Shown: in pieces, positions 26,125 through 34,079 of the stretch
Numbering within the stretch: the first letter of the stretch is position 1
How the letters are laid out: each line of letters opens with the position of its first letter
DNA from: DASVCN01 sp040905665
GTDB lineage: Bacteria > Deinococcota > Deinococci > Deinococcales > Trueperaceae
Reading direction: 5' to 3'
DNA: 64,000 bases
NCBI GenBank assembly: GCA_040905665.1
Contig: JBBDRD010000014.1
Span: forward strand, 1 to 64,000
Notes under the pieces: model-generated
What the model was told of the DNA's origin: nothing
Database searches by the model: none
The model's input: the letters and a program-made list of their open reading frames with translations, nothing else
Position numbers and translations under genes: made by a program

Positions 26125-26168
26125 CCGGTACAATTCGACTCACCATCGCTACCGACCGAACGCCCCCG
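26125..26168 (+). promoter_or_regulatory. second copy of the 44-bp jetA-upstream element
   Basis: Near-identical (about 38 of 44 positions) to 13107-13150. It contains TACAAT at 26129-26134, a plausible -10 hexamer, and ends with the shared CCGAACGCCCCCG. It lies 87 bp upstream of the KTSC gene. A looser match (CACCGTGAA) occurs about 45-60 bp upstream in both copies. Confidence 0.55.
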
Positions 26169-26254
26169 CTCCGACCCCCGTCTCTCCAGCTTCGGTAAAA
26201 CCAGAACCCCCGGGGAGTACGATCATCAACAGCGGAAACGGTAGGCGACGATCG

Positions 26255-26467
26255 ATGACCAGGCGGCACGTCTCCTCGAAGAGTCTAAGATCGGTGGGCT
26301 ACGACCAACCCACTCAAGCCCTTGAAGTTGAGTTCAACAACGGTGGGATCTACCGGTACTTCGAAGTTCCGGTAACCATTTTCCACCATCTGATGGAAGC
26401 GCCCTCCAAGGGCCAGTACCTCAACGCTTTTGTGAGAGATCACTACCCCTTCTCGCGCATAGACTGA
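26255..26467 (+). CDS. KTSC domain protein
   Basis: 70-aa protein that is essentially one KTSC domain: SSKSLRSVGYDQPTQALEVE, then F.NGGIYRYFEVPVTIFHHL and the terminal GQYLNAFVRDHYPFSRI. KTSC domains are small modules, probably RNA- or nucleic-acid-binding, also fused to tRNA-synthetase and defence proteins; the exact role is unknown. Start ATG 26255. It shares an upstream element with the Wadjet operon. Confidence 0.85.
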   Translation: MTRRHVSSKSLRSVGYDQPTQALEVEFNNGGIYRYFEVPVTIFHHLMEAPSKGQYLNAFVRDHYPFSRID

Positions 26468-26543
26468 CGGCGGCGTGTGATAGGGGCGTGCTCCGTTTGC
26501 GAAGAAGGCGGTGGATAGCGGAGGAAACCTTGTATCGTCACTC

Positions 26544-27026
26544 ATGTACACCGACCTGCGCCGCCTCCTGGCCTCCCTCGACTACCGTTTCGTTCACGTT
26601 ACGGGGGGCGCCCCCTCGGGCTTTGGAACTTTCGATGCGGGGGCCGGAGTCAGGACGCCACTCGCTATAGTCGGGCACATGTGCGGCCTGCTCGACTTCG
26701 TCCGAGAACAGTTCGAACCGGTGGTCGAGACAAGCGCCTCCAACAGCACGCTCACTCCCCACAACACGTACGAGGCCTCGTGTGTCCGGTTCCGGGACAA
26801 GCTGCGCCGGCTGGACTGCTGCCTGGCCGAGGGACGACCTTTCGATCCCAAGCGTGAAGGGCTGACCATCCCCGGCCTCCTGCAGGGTCCGGTCTCGGAC
26901 GCACTTACTCATGTCGGCCAGTTGGCCCTGCTGCGTCGTCTGGCCGGCTCACCCGTAGAAGGCGTGAGCTACTGGCGGGTCGAGATGCCCCTGCCTGGGT
27001 CAAGCAAGAGCCAGGTGGATGACTAA
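26544..27026 (+). CDS. DinB/YfiT-like protein, paralogue 1
   Basis: 160-aa four-helix-bundle protein resembling the DinB/YfiT metal-binding superfamily. Histidines typical of the fold appear in LAIVGHMCGLLDF and SDALTHVGQLALLRRLAGSP. DinB-like proteins are often thiol transferases or metal-dependent hydrolases of unknown substrate. It is about 70 % identical by eye to the protein at 58248-58715 in the same window. ATG 26544 is chosen because both paralogues then begin MY.DLRRLLA. A GGAGGAAA sequence lies about 20 bp upstream, too far to be decisive. Confidence 0.7.
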   Translation: MYTDLRRLLASLDYRFVHVTGGAPSGFGTFDAGAGVRTPLAIVGHMCGLLDFVREQFEPVVETSASNSTLTPHNTYEASCVRFRDKLRRLDCCLAEGRPFDPKREGLTIPGLLQGPVSDALTHVGQLALLRRLAGSPVEGVSYWRVEMPLPGSSKSQVDD

Positions 27027-27614
27027 GCAATGGGACCTTGCCAGCGCGCAACGAACGGGAGGGCTACGTCCAAACAATTTCCTCGATTCGCCGCTGATGC
27101 ACACCACGTCAGTTGGCGGACGGGCTAGTGTCCCGGGTAGCTCGCTCACGCTACGGAGGCCGGAGCAGCAGGCTGGTGCCAAAGGGATGGCGCCCATCCT
27201 GGCATACTCCCAACCGAGTCTCGGCTTGCAGCAAAGCTGGGCAGCCCTGCCCCTGATCCAGGGTGGTTACTACCTCCTGACCGGCTTGTGGCCGCTGGTT
27301 CATATGGACAGCTTCGAGCGGGTCACCGTCAGGAAGACCGGCGGCGCCTCCAGCAGCTGCAGCTCGGCGCCGTCTGGCGGGAAGAGGTGCAACGAGGCGA
27401 GGAGGGTATTGCCCCGCTCGCTCGTGCCCAGGTAGAGCGCGCCATCGGCCGGCAGCCTCGGTTGAGCGAACGCCGCGAGCGGCAGCAGGAGGGGAGGGGC
27501 GCACCCTAGGAGACGAGATCGCGCGCCGCCTGATCGTTCCGGCTCGTGCCGTAGCCGGTATCCTTTATGTGGGCGTTCACCCGTTGGGTCCAGCGTCCTG
27601 GAGGGAACCAAATC
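27027..27614. other. 588-bp gap with a possible secreted-protein remnant
   Basis: No intact gene. On the minus strand about 27509-27300 reads LLPLAAFAQPRLPADGALYL, a signal-peptide-like end followed by TSERGNTLLASLHLFPPDGA, resembling the first blade of a secreted beta-propeller protein; the frame then closes. It is probably a 5' fragment. The last 70 bp contain the promoter and GGAGG ribosome-binding site of the oxidoreductase. Confidence 0.35.
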
Positions 27615-28598
27615 ATGAAAGCAATCGTCGTAGGCGAGCAGAGCGAAGGCGCTCCGCTGCGCTGGCAGGAGGTCCCTGGGCTAGAGCCGCGAGCGGGTGA
27701 GGTGCTAGTCGAGGTACATGCGACGGCGCTCAACCGCGCCGACCTCCTGCAGCGGGCCGGGAAGTACCCGCCACCCGAGGGTGCCAGCGAGATTCTCGGC
27801 CTGGAGATGGCGGGCGTAGTCAAGGAGCTGGGAGCAGGGGTGGAGGGCTTGAGGCCCGGCGACAGGGTGTGCGCGCTGCTTCCCGGCGGCGGCTACGCCG
27901 AGGAGGCGGTCGTCCCGGCGGGGATGCTCATCCCGGTCCCCGACTCGTTGTCGATGGAGGAGGCGGCCGGCCTGCCCGAGGTCTTCCTCACCGCCTACTC
28001 CGCTCTCTTCTGGGAGGGCCGGCTGAGGGACGGGGAGGTGGTCCTTATCCACGCGGGCGCCAGCGGCGTTGGGACCGCGGCCATTCAGTTGGCGAGGCGC
28101 GCGGGATGCCGGGTCTTCGCTACGGCCGGCAGCCGGCGAAAGATCGACGCCTGCGAGTCGCTGGGCGCGGAACTGGCCGTGAACTACCGCGAGGAGGACT
28201 TCGAGCCGAGGATCCGGAACACCCTCGAGGGAGGCGGTGTCGACGTCATCATCGACATGGTCGGCAAGGACTACTTCGACCGGAACCTCCGGCTGATGAA
28301 TGTCCGCGGCCGACTGGTGTTCGTCTCCTCCCAGAGCGGGAAGGACCTGGAGCTGGATATCCGCAGGCTGATGGTCAAGAGGCTTGAGCTGATCGGCGCT
28401 ACCCTCAGGACGCGCCCGGTCGCGGAGAAGATCGCCCTCAAGGACGCGCTGCTGGAGCGATTCGGGGATGATTTCGCCAGCGGAGCGATAAAGCCCGTAA
28501 TCGGTAGGAGCTTTCCCATCGAGCAGGCCGAACAGGCGCACGAGTACATGGGGGAGAAGAAGAACATCGGGAAGATTATCCTCACCGTGCCGCGCTGA
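27615..28598 (+). CDS. NAD(P)H:quinone oxidoreductase, zinc-independent MDR
   Basis: 327-aa medium-chain dehydrogenase of the quinone oxidoreductase (PIG3/QorA-like) group, which reduces quinones or enones with NADPH in the cytosol. The N-terminal GroES-like domain shows VHATALNRADLLQRAGKYPP and GLEMAGVV; the Rossmann part shows the nucleotide-binding HAGASGVGTAAIQLARRAG. Zinc-ligand cysteines are absent, as expected. ATG 27615 has GGAGG 11 nt upstream. The C-terminus KKNIGKIILTVP is the usual end of the family. It is convergent with the M28 gene and stands alone as a plus-strand gene. Confidence 0.9.
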   Translation: MKAIVVGEQSEGAPLRWQEVPGLEPRAGEVLVEVHATALNRADLLQRAGKYPPPEGASEILGLEMAGVVKELGAGVEGLRPGDRVCALLPGGGYAEEAVVPAGMLIPVPDSLSMEEAAGLPEVFLTAYSALFWEGRLRDGEVVLIHAGASGVGTAAIQLARRAGCRVFATAGSRRKIDACESLGAELAVNYREEDFEPRIRNTLEGGGVDVIIDMVGKDYFDRNLRLMNVRGRLVFVSSQSGKDLELDIRRLMVKRLELIGATLRTRPVAEKIALKDALLERFGDDFASGAIKPVIGRSFPIEQAEQAHEYMGEKKNIGKIILTVPR

Positions 28599-28661
28599 GC
28601 AAGAGAGGCCTTCGGCACCGCGCCTTGCCCCGTCGAATACGAGAGCTGCCCTCCCCTACCC

Positions 28662-30422
28662 CTACCCGGCCAACTCCACGGCCCGCTCGAGCCTGTCGTT
28701 GAAGCGGTTCACCTGACGATGCAGCTTCGTGAGCAGGAAGCCGTGCTCTACCGTTCCCTCGAGGTCCGCCAGGCCGAACGCCCTGTTGATGCCCGGGTAC
28801 ATCGAGGCGCGGTGGGTGCTCATCATCGGCGTGATGTCGGCGGCCTCATGGACGTAGCGGCCGTCGCTGGTGAAGACCAGCGGCAGGAGGGTACGGGCCA
28901 AGCGCCGCAGGGTCTCGTTGTTCCGCGCTGCGTCCTGGCCCCCGCTCGCCGCAAGGCGCTCGTTCAGACCCTCGGTAGCCGCTATCAACTGGTCGGCAAG
29001 TTCCAGCGTCCGGTCCATGTCGAGCTTGCCCTCCGCTGCCTCCGCCGCGTCTGTAATGAACTCCTTCGTCTCCAACGCGAGGTGGTGGAAGTCGAAGGGG
29101 AAGAGCGGGGTGTTGACGAGTCGCGCCACGAAACCCAGCGAGAGCCGAACGTCCTTCGCGAGTATCGTGGTGTCCGCCTTGTCCCTGGTGTCGTGCTCGG
29201 TGTGCCACCACCAGGCGCCGGCGCATCCGCCGGTCCACGGCTTCCTGTCGGGGTGGCCGTCGGGCAGGAACGAGTAGAGCGAGCAGGAGGGGATGCCGTT
29301 GGCCAGGAACGACTGGTCCGCCGCACGGCTGGGGCGGTGCACCTCGGGATCGCGTTGCTCGGTGAAGCTCTCGATCGCCTGCCTGCCGAACTCCTCGATC
29401 TCCGCCGAGGTGTGCCGGAGGATGTACTTGGTGGCTCCTTTTACGCCTGGCGAGTCGATGTTGTGATAGGCGACGCAGTTACGGCCGAGGTCCTCGAAGA
29501 AGGTGTCGGCATACCAGGTGCTGCCGGCGTAGCGTCCGTGAGAGTGCCCGGGCCACCAGGCGACCCGCACGTTCCTTTCGAGGCTCGAGCGGTTCTGCCA
29601 CATGATCCGTGCGATCTCGAGGAGGGCGGCGATCCCGGTGCTGTTGTCGGTGATTCCGACTTCCCAGGAGCAGTAGTGCCCTCCCACCAGCACGAACTCG
29701 TCCGTATCCGCGCTCCCGGGGATGCGCACCTCGGGAAGCTTCACGCGCTTCCAGCCGGTCTCCACCTCCGTCGTCACGCGCAGCTCGACGGGTCCGCTTT
29801 CGAGCAACTCCTTGAGCTTCTTCCCGTCTTCGTTCGAGATGCTTACCACGGGAACGGTTGGGAGCCTCTCCTGCTGCTCCGGGGTGGGCGAACCGCCCCA
29901 GATGGTCGTGACGATCATGTTGTGGATGTACCAGTCGGCGTTCGAGAAGATGAGCGCTTGCACGCCCGCCCGGCTCGCCTGCAGCACCTCGATCGGCATC
30001 GCCAGCCCGTCCACCAGCGCGATCCGTCCGGCCCCGTCCTTCATGTTCTTCTCGGGCAGGTAGCGGAGTGAGCCGCTGAGGCCGTTGCTGCCGGTCGACG
30101 CGGCGAACGAGTGGGTCAGGCAGCGGATGTTGAGCCTCTCCGGGGCGAGGACCTCGAGCACCGCGTGGCGAGGGTACGAGAGGTAGGCGTCGTGCTCGTG
30201 TACCGTCACCGGCACGCCCTCTTTCTTGAGGGTTTCGACGATGTACTCGACCATCTTCTCCTCGCCGGGGCCGCCGGTGTCGCGACGAACACCGGAGCAC
30301 CAGTCGAGGTGCGCGTCGAGGTTTGCCGATGAGACCCCTTCGAGGATCGGCTCGATGCCGGCGGAGATACTGTCGGCGGAGGTACTGTCGCCGGTGCTCT
30401 TGTCTGTGGGTTTCGTTGTCAT
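28662..30422 (-). CDS. M28 family metallopeptidase-like protein
   Basis: 586-aa zinc-peptidase-like protein with an inserted PA-type segment (about residues 95-230), followed by the M28 core. Metal-ligand positions visible: H in LVGGHYCSW, D in VGITDNSTGIAA, D in YHNIDSPG, and H in WWHTEHDTRD. The usual Glu-Glu pair (catalytic base and ligand) is replaced by WPGHSHGRYAGSTWYAD, so chemistry may differ from standard aminopeptidases. No signal peptide, so it is probably cytosolic and acts on imported peptides. It is the last gene of the IclR-ABC operon; ATG 30422 overlaps the AroM stop. Confidence 0.82.
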   Translation of the reverse strand: MTTKPTDKSTGDSTSADSISAGIEPILEGVSSANLDAHLDWCSGVRRDTGGPGEEKMVEYIVETLKKEGVPVTVHEHDAYLSYPRHAVLEVLAPERLNIRCLTHSFAASTGSNGLSGSLRYLPEKNMKDGAGRIALVDGLAMPIEVLQASRAGVQALIFSNADWYIHNMIVTTIWGGSPTPEQQERLPTVPVVSISNEDGKKLKELLESGPVELRVTTEVETGWKRVKLPEVRIPGSADTDEFVLVGGHYCSWEVGITDNSTGIAALLEIARIMWQNRSSLERNVRVAWWPGHSHGRYAGSTWYADTFFEDLGRNCVAYHNIDSPGVKGATKYILRHTSAEIEEFGRQAIESFTEQRDPEVHRPSRAADQSFLANGIPSCSLYSFLPDGHPDRKPWTGGCAGAWWWHTEHDTRDKADTTILAKDVRLSLGFVARLVNTPLFPFDFHHLALETKEFITDAAEAAEGKLDMDRTLELADQLIAATEGLNERLAASGGQDAARNNETLRRLARTLLPLVFTSDGRYVHEAADITPMMSTHRASMYPGINRAFGLADLEGTVEHGFLLTKLHRQVNRFNDRLERAVELAG

Positions 30423-31129
30423 GCGGGGACTCCTTCGGATTCGATTCCTTGCTTGTCGGTCAGCAGCTCGTCGATGACCTTCGCGAGCAGCGAGCGTGCC
30501 AGGACCGTCGGGACCGGCAACACGCGCCTCACTGCCGACCTCATCTCCTCCCCCATGCCCACGCAGGTCATCCACACCATGTCGACACCTGCGTCGGCGA
30601 GCTGCCTTGCGGCTTGTTCAGCCAACTCCAGACGGTCGGAGGTGTAGGGAGAGGCTGCCACCACGACCGGATCGAGCCCGAGCTCGTCGCGGTACTGCTT
30701 CTCGGTATGGGGTATCTGGCCGGCGTCGGGCTTGATGACCCCCAGCTTGAGGTTGCCGCCCAGGGCCCCAATGACGTTGGGGAAGAGCCGGCCCGGATTG
30801 ACCACAGGAACCTTGGCCTTCACGGGTGTCCAGTCGGCCCCGCAGAGGATCACCACGAGGTCTGCTCCGCGCTCCACGAGCCCATCCACCACACTCTGCA
30901 TCTGCGGCAGCGTGCGCTGGTAGGAGAGCCGGTATGCGTTGCCCTCGCGGTCCCTGGTGACCATGTGAAGCGTGTCGTCGCCGGCGTCGAGCGCGAGGCG
31001 CTCCTCCGGCGAGAGGTGGTTGAGTACCCCGTCCTCGAAGATCTCGATCTGGGGCGGGAGCTGCTCGCGGAGGAACGGCACCAGGTCGTCCCGGGGGGCC
31101 TCTCCAATGGTGGCGAAAGCTAGTCTCAT
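30419..31129 (-). CDS. AroM family protein
   Basis: 236-aa AroM-family protein, recognised by the opening LAFATIGEAPRDDL, the LSYQRTLPQMQS segment and the C-terminal DMVWMTCVGMGEEMR. E. coli AroM is uncharacterised. Two separated cysteines, in VVILCGADW and WMTCVGMG, sit where aspartate/glutamate-racemase-like enzymes carry their catalytic pair, so an amino-acid racemase-like activity is a reasonable inference. It lies between a dipeptide-epimerase-like gene and an M28 peptidase gene, with 4-nt overlaps at both ends, so it probably acts on the same imported peptides or their amino acids. Confidence 0.82.
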   Translation of the reverse strand: MRLAFATIGEAPRDDLVPFLREQLPPQIEIFEDGVLNHLSPEERLALDAGDDTLHMVTRDREGNAYRLSYQRTLPQMQSVVDGLVERGADLVVILCGADWTPVKAKVPVVNPGRLFPNVIGALGGNLKLGVIKPDAGQIPHTEKQYRDELGLDPVVVAASPYTSDRLELAEQAARQLADAGVDMVWMTCVGMGEEMRSAVRRVLPVPTVLARSLLAKVIDELLTDKQGIESEGVPA

Positions 31130-32247
31130 GCGGTTCTCCTTTCACGGTCTAGGCGGATCGGCCATGTCACGCGCGCGCCCGATCCGGCAGAAGTCGGCAG
31201 ATTGAGGAATCCGTGCTCAAGGGGCAGGTGGGGTGCGTGGGGCGCGTCGACGTCGAGGCCGGCGCTGAGCCCATGAGCATAGCCGCGATCGGGCAGGATT
31301 GCGGCGAGGTGCAGGCCGGCGTTCAGGCTCACGGCGCTGCCGAGCGGGTCGATGACGATCAAGGGGAACTCGTGCTCATTTGCGAATCGCGCGATCTCCA
31401 GGGCAGGCGCAAGCCCGCCGCACTTGATCAGCTTGATGGCGAACAGGTCGGCGGCTTTCGCCTCGGCCAGCCGGCGAGCGTCGTCAACGGTGAACATGCT
31501 CTCGTCGACGAGCACGCGCACGCCGGCCTCGCGCACCTTCCGCAACCCTGCATGGTCGTCCCTCGCGACCGGCTGCTCGAAGTAGGCGATTCCGGCATCC
31601 CGAGAGGCCTCGACGAGTTGCAGCGCCGAATCGACGTCGAGCGACTCGTTGGCGTCCATGGAGATCTCGACGTCTGCGCCCACTACCCGGCGGACCGCCT
31701 TGATCACCTCAGCGTCGAGGAGCGGCTCCCGGCCCACCTTCAGCTTGAGGGCCTTGACCCCCTGCGCCCGGTACCCTTCGGCCAGCTCGACCGTCTTGTC
31801 GAGCTCGTGGAAGCCGATCGCCCGCGTGATCCGTACGCCGGGCGCGGCCTCGCCTCCCAGCAGCACATGGAGCGGCACCCCGGCGCCGCGGGCCATCAGG
31901 TCGTGCAGGGCTAGGTCGACTGCGCAACGAGTGGGGGCGCTCCACGAGCCGAAACCGGGTGAATGCAGCCACTCCAGCGCCTCCTCTGACTGCAGTCCAA
32001 GCAGCAGCGGCAGGCACTCCCGGAGCTCGAGGAGGATCTCCTCCCCGCCTTGGCCGGTGAACGAGGGGAGCGGAGGCGACTCCCCATACCCCGCTGCCTC
32101 GCCCGCAACCAGTCGAACGACGGGAAGGCCGCGATCGCCGGAGATCTCCATGTTTTTAAGACGGAGCCCGTGCGTGAGGCGGCTGGGCAGCAATCGGGCC
32201 TCGGCCCCCTGGATTGTCGAGGAAGCGTGTGACAGAGAGTGTTTCAT
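31126..32247 (-). CDS. dipeptide epimerase-like enolase-superfamily enzyme
   Basis: 373-aa enolase-superfamily enzyme of the muconate cycloisomerase/dipeptide epimerase group. Catalytic and metal residues are visible: K-x-K in ALKLKVGREP, D in ISMDANESLD, E in AYFEQPVARDD, D in VLVDESMF, and the second lysine in LFAIKLIKCGG. The N-terminal capping domain ends near residue 130. Such enzymes invert the alpha-carbon of L-Ala-D/L-Glu or other dipeptides. The ABC permeases upstream and AroM and M28 downstream fit a peptide substrate, though N-succinylamino acid racemase or muconate chemistry cannot be excluded. ATG 32247 overlaps the permease stop; AroM follows with a 4-nt overlap. Confidence 0.82.
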   Translation of the reverse strand: MKHSLSHASSTIQGAEARLLPSRLTHGLRLKNMEISGDRGLPVVRLVAGEAAGYGESPPLPSFTGQGGEEILLELRECLPLLLGLQSEEALEWLHSPGFGSWSAPTRCAVDLALHDLMARGAGVPLHVLLGGEAAPGVRITRAIGFHELDKTVELAEGYRAQGVKALKLKVGREPLLDAEVIKAVRRVVGADVEISMDANESLDVDSALQLVEASRDAGIAYFEQPVARDDHAGLRKVREAGVRVLVDESMFTVDDARRLAEAKAADLFAIKLIKCGGLAPALEIARFANEHEFPLIVIDPLGSAVSLNAGLHLAAILPDRGYAHGLSAGLDVDAPHAPHLPLEHGFLNLPTSAGSGARVTWPIRLDRERRTA

Positions 32248-33152
32248 CGATCCTGTGATCTCGGGTCCAGAGCGTCGCGGAGCCCGTCACCAAGGAGGTT
32301 GAACCCCAGCACGGTCGCGAAGATGAAGATCCCGGTGATGGTGGTTATGTGCGGTGCGACGCGGATGTACTGGCGTCCCTCGGCGATTATCGCCCCCCAC
32401 TCGGGGCTGGGCGGCTGCACCCCTACCCCCAGGAAGGAGAGGGCGGAAGCCGTGAGCACGGCGGTCCCGAAGTTTAGGCTCGTGAGCACGATGACGGGAG
32501 CCCAGCTGTTGCGGAGCACGTGCCGGACGAGGATCTTGGGATGGCTGTTCCCCAGGGCGAGGCTGGCCTCGACGAAGTCGAGTCGTTTCACCGAGAGGAC
32601 GGTCCCGCGGACGACGCGAGCGTAGGTAGGGATGCCGAATATGCCGACGGCGATGACGACGCTGGTGAGGCCCGGGCCAAGAACCGCGAGCACCAGGATG
32701 GCCAGCAGGATCCCGGGGAACGCCAGCATCGTATCGACCGCGCGACCAACGACCGTGTCGGTCCAGCCTTCGTAGTATCCGGCCACCGCACCGAGGAATA
32801 CTCCTATCGCTCCCGAAAGGATCACGGCAGAGAAACCGACGATGGCCGAGAGTCGGGCGCCGTAGAGGATACGTGAGAGGAGATCGCGGCCCAGCCCGTC
32901 CGTGCCGAACCAGTGCTCGGCGGACGGAGGTTGCAGACGGTTGAGGATGTTTCCGAGGGTCGGGTCGTAGAGTGCCAGCCACGGCGCGAAGATCGCCATC
33001 AGTACGAAAAGGAGCACGATTACGGCGCCAAGCACCGTCCAGGGATCCCGCAGCAGCGTGCGCACCGCGCGGGAGCGCCAGAAACCGCGCTTGCCACCGG
33101 CGCTCTCCGCCGCGGCGCCTTCGTTGTCGTTGAGTGTAAGTGAGCGTGCCAT
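32244..33152 (-). CDS. dipeptide-type ABC permease, DppC-like
   Basis: 302-aa inner-membrane permease of the OppC/DppC group. A cytosolic N-terminus (about residues 1-40) precedes a first helix (VLGAVIVLLFVLMAIFAPWL); the periplasmic loop PSAEHWFGTDGLGRDLLSRI is diagnostic; the EAA motif facing the ATPase is VEASLALGNSHPKILVRHVL. It ends with the family GDGLRDALDP tail. It partners the DppB-like permease 6 bp upstream and the binding protein at 34080. No ATPase gene is in this operon. Confidence 0.9.
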   Translation of the reverse strand: MARSLTLNDNEGAAAESAGGKRGFWRSRAVRTLLRDPWTVLGAVIVLLFVLMAIFAPWLALYDPTLGNILNRLQPPSAEHWFGTDGLGRDLLSRILYGARLSAIVGFSAVILSGAIGVFLGAVAGYYEGWTDTVVGRAVDTMLAFPGILLAILVLAVLGPGLTSVVIAVGIFGIPTYARVVRGTVLSVKRLDFVEASLALGNSHPKILVRHVLRNSWAPVIVLTSLNFGTAVLTASALSFLGVGVQPPSPEWGAIIAEGRQYIRVAPHITTITGIFIFATVLGFNLLGDGLRDALDPRSQDR

Positions 33153-33158
33153 CAGGGA

Positions 33159-34073
33159 TCAGGCGTAACGGATCCGCGGATCGATGACCGAGTAGACGAG
33201 GTCTACCAGCAGGTTTGCGGCGATGAACACCAGGGCGAGCCACAGTACGGCGCCCTGGATCAGCGGGAAGTCCCGGTCGAGCACCGCCGTGACAGTTAGC
33301 CTGGCGATTCCTGGCCAGCCGAAGACGGTCTCGGTGACCACGGCACGGCTCAGGAAGGCTCCGAGTTGCAGGCCGAGCACAGTGACGACGGGAACCAAAG
33401 CGTTCCGCAGGGCGTGCTTGATGAGAATCGTCCTTTCGGAGATCCCCTTCGAGCGGGCGGTACGCACGTAATCCTGACGCAGGACCTCGAGGACGCTGGA
33501 GCGGGTGAGCCGGGCGATGGTGCCGGCTCCGAAGAGGCCGAGGGTCAGGGCCGGCAGCACCAGGTGCTGCCAGGTTCCGTAGCCGCCGGCGGGCAGCCAC
33601 TGCAGGTTGACCGCGAAGACGATGATCAGCACCAGCGCCAACCAGAACGAAGGCATACTTATGCCGGCGATTGCAAGCACGAGCGTTCCACGGTCCAGCG
33701 CCGTTCCCTTGTTCACCGCAGAGAGGGTTCCTATGACCATGCCCATCACTACCGAGATGGCGAGCCCGGCGAGGGCGAGGATCAGTGTCGCCGGGAAGCG
33801 TCTCAGAACCTCCTCGATGACGGGAGTGCTGTAGTAGTACGACTCGCCCAGGTCACCCGTTAGGGCTTTGCCAAGAAAGACAAAATATTGAGTCAAGATC
33901 GGCCGGTCGAGGCCAAGATCCTCTCGGATGGCCTCGACCGTTACTTCGTTTGCTTCCAGGCCGGCGATCGTCCGCGCCGGATCCCCAGGCACGAGCCTCA
34001 CGGAGACGAAGACTATGAACGTTACCGCGATGAGTACCGGGATGATCTCGAAGATCCGGCGTGCGACGTACAA
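33159..34073 (-). CDS. dipeptide-type ABC permease, DppB-like
   Basis: 304-aa permease of the OppB/DppB group with six predicted helices. It starts YVARRIFEIIPVLIAVTFIV and has the family VRLVPGDPA loop, the GLDRPILTQYFVF segment and the EAA loop YVRTARSKGISERTILIKHA. The start is TTG 34073 with GGAG upstream. It lies 6 bp after the binding-protein gene and 6 bp before the DppC-like gene, so the three form one transcript. Together they would import short peptides or similar ligands. Confidence 0.9.
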   Translation of the reverse strand: MYVARRIFEIIPVLIAVTFIVFVSVRLVPGDPARTIAGLEANEVTVEAIREDLGLDRPILTQYFVFLGKALTGDLGESYYYSTPVIEEVLRRFPATLILALAGLAISVVMGMVIGTLSAVNKGTALDRGTLVLAIAGISMPSFWLALVLIIVFAVNLQWLPAGGYGTWQHLVLPALTLGLFGAGTIARLTRSSVLEVLRQDYVRTARSKGISERTILIKHALRNALVPVVTVLGLQLGAFLSRAVVTETVFGWPGIARLTVTAVLDRDFPLIQGAVLWLALVFIAANLLVDLVYSVIDPRIRYA

Positions 34074-34079
34074 CTGCTT

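Noticed and set aside
27019..27435. Plus-strand frame after the first DinB-like gene
   Set aside because: No protein-family resemblance and low-complexity composition; the opposite strand has a more protein-like fragment.
28719..30071. 450-codon plus-strand frame opposite the M28 gene
   Set aside because: Shadow of the M28 gene, whose sense frame has recognisable metal-site motifs.
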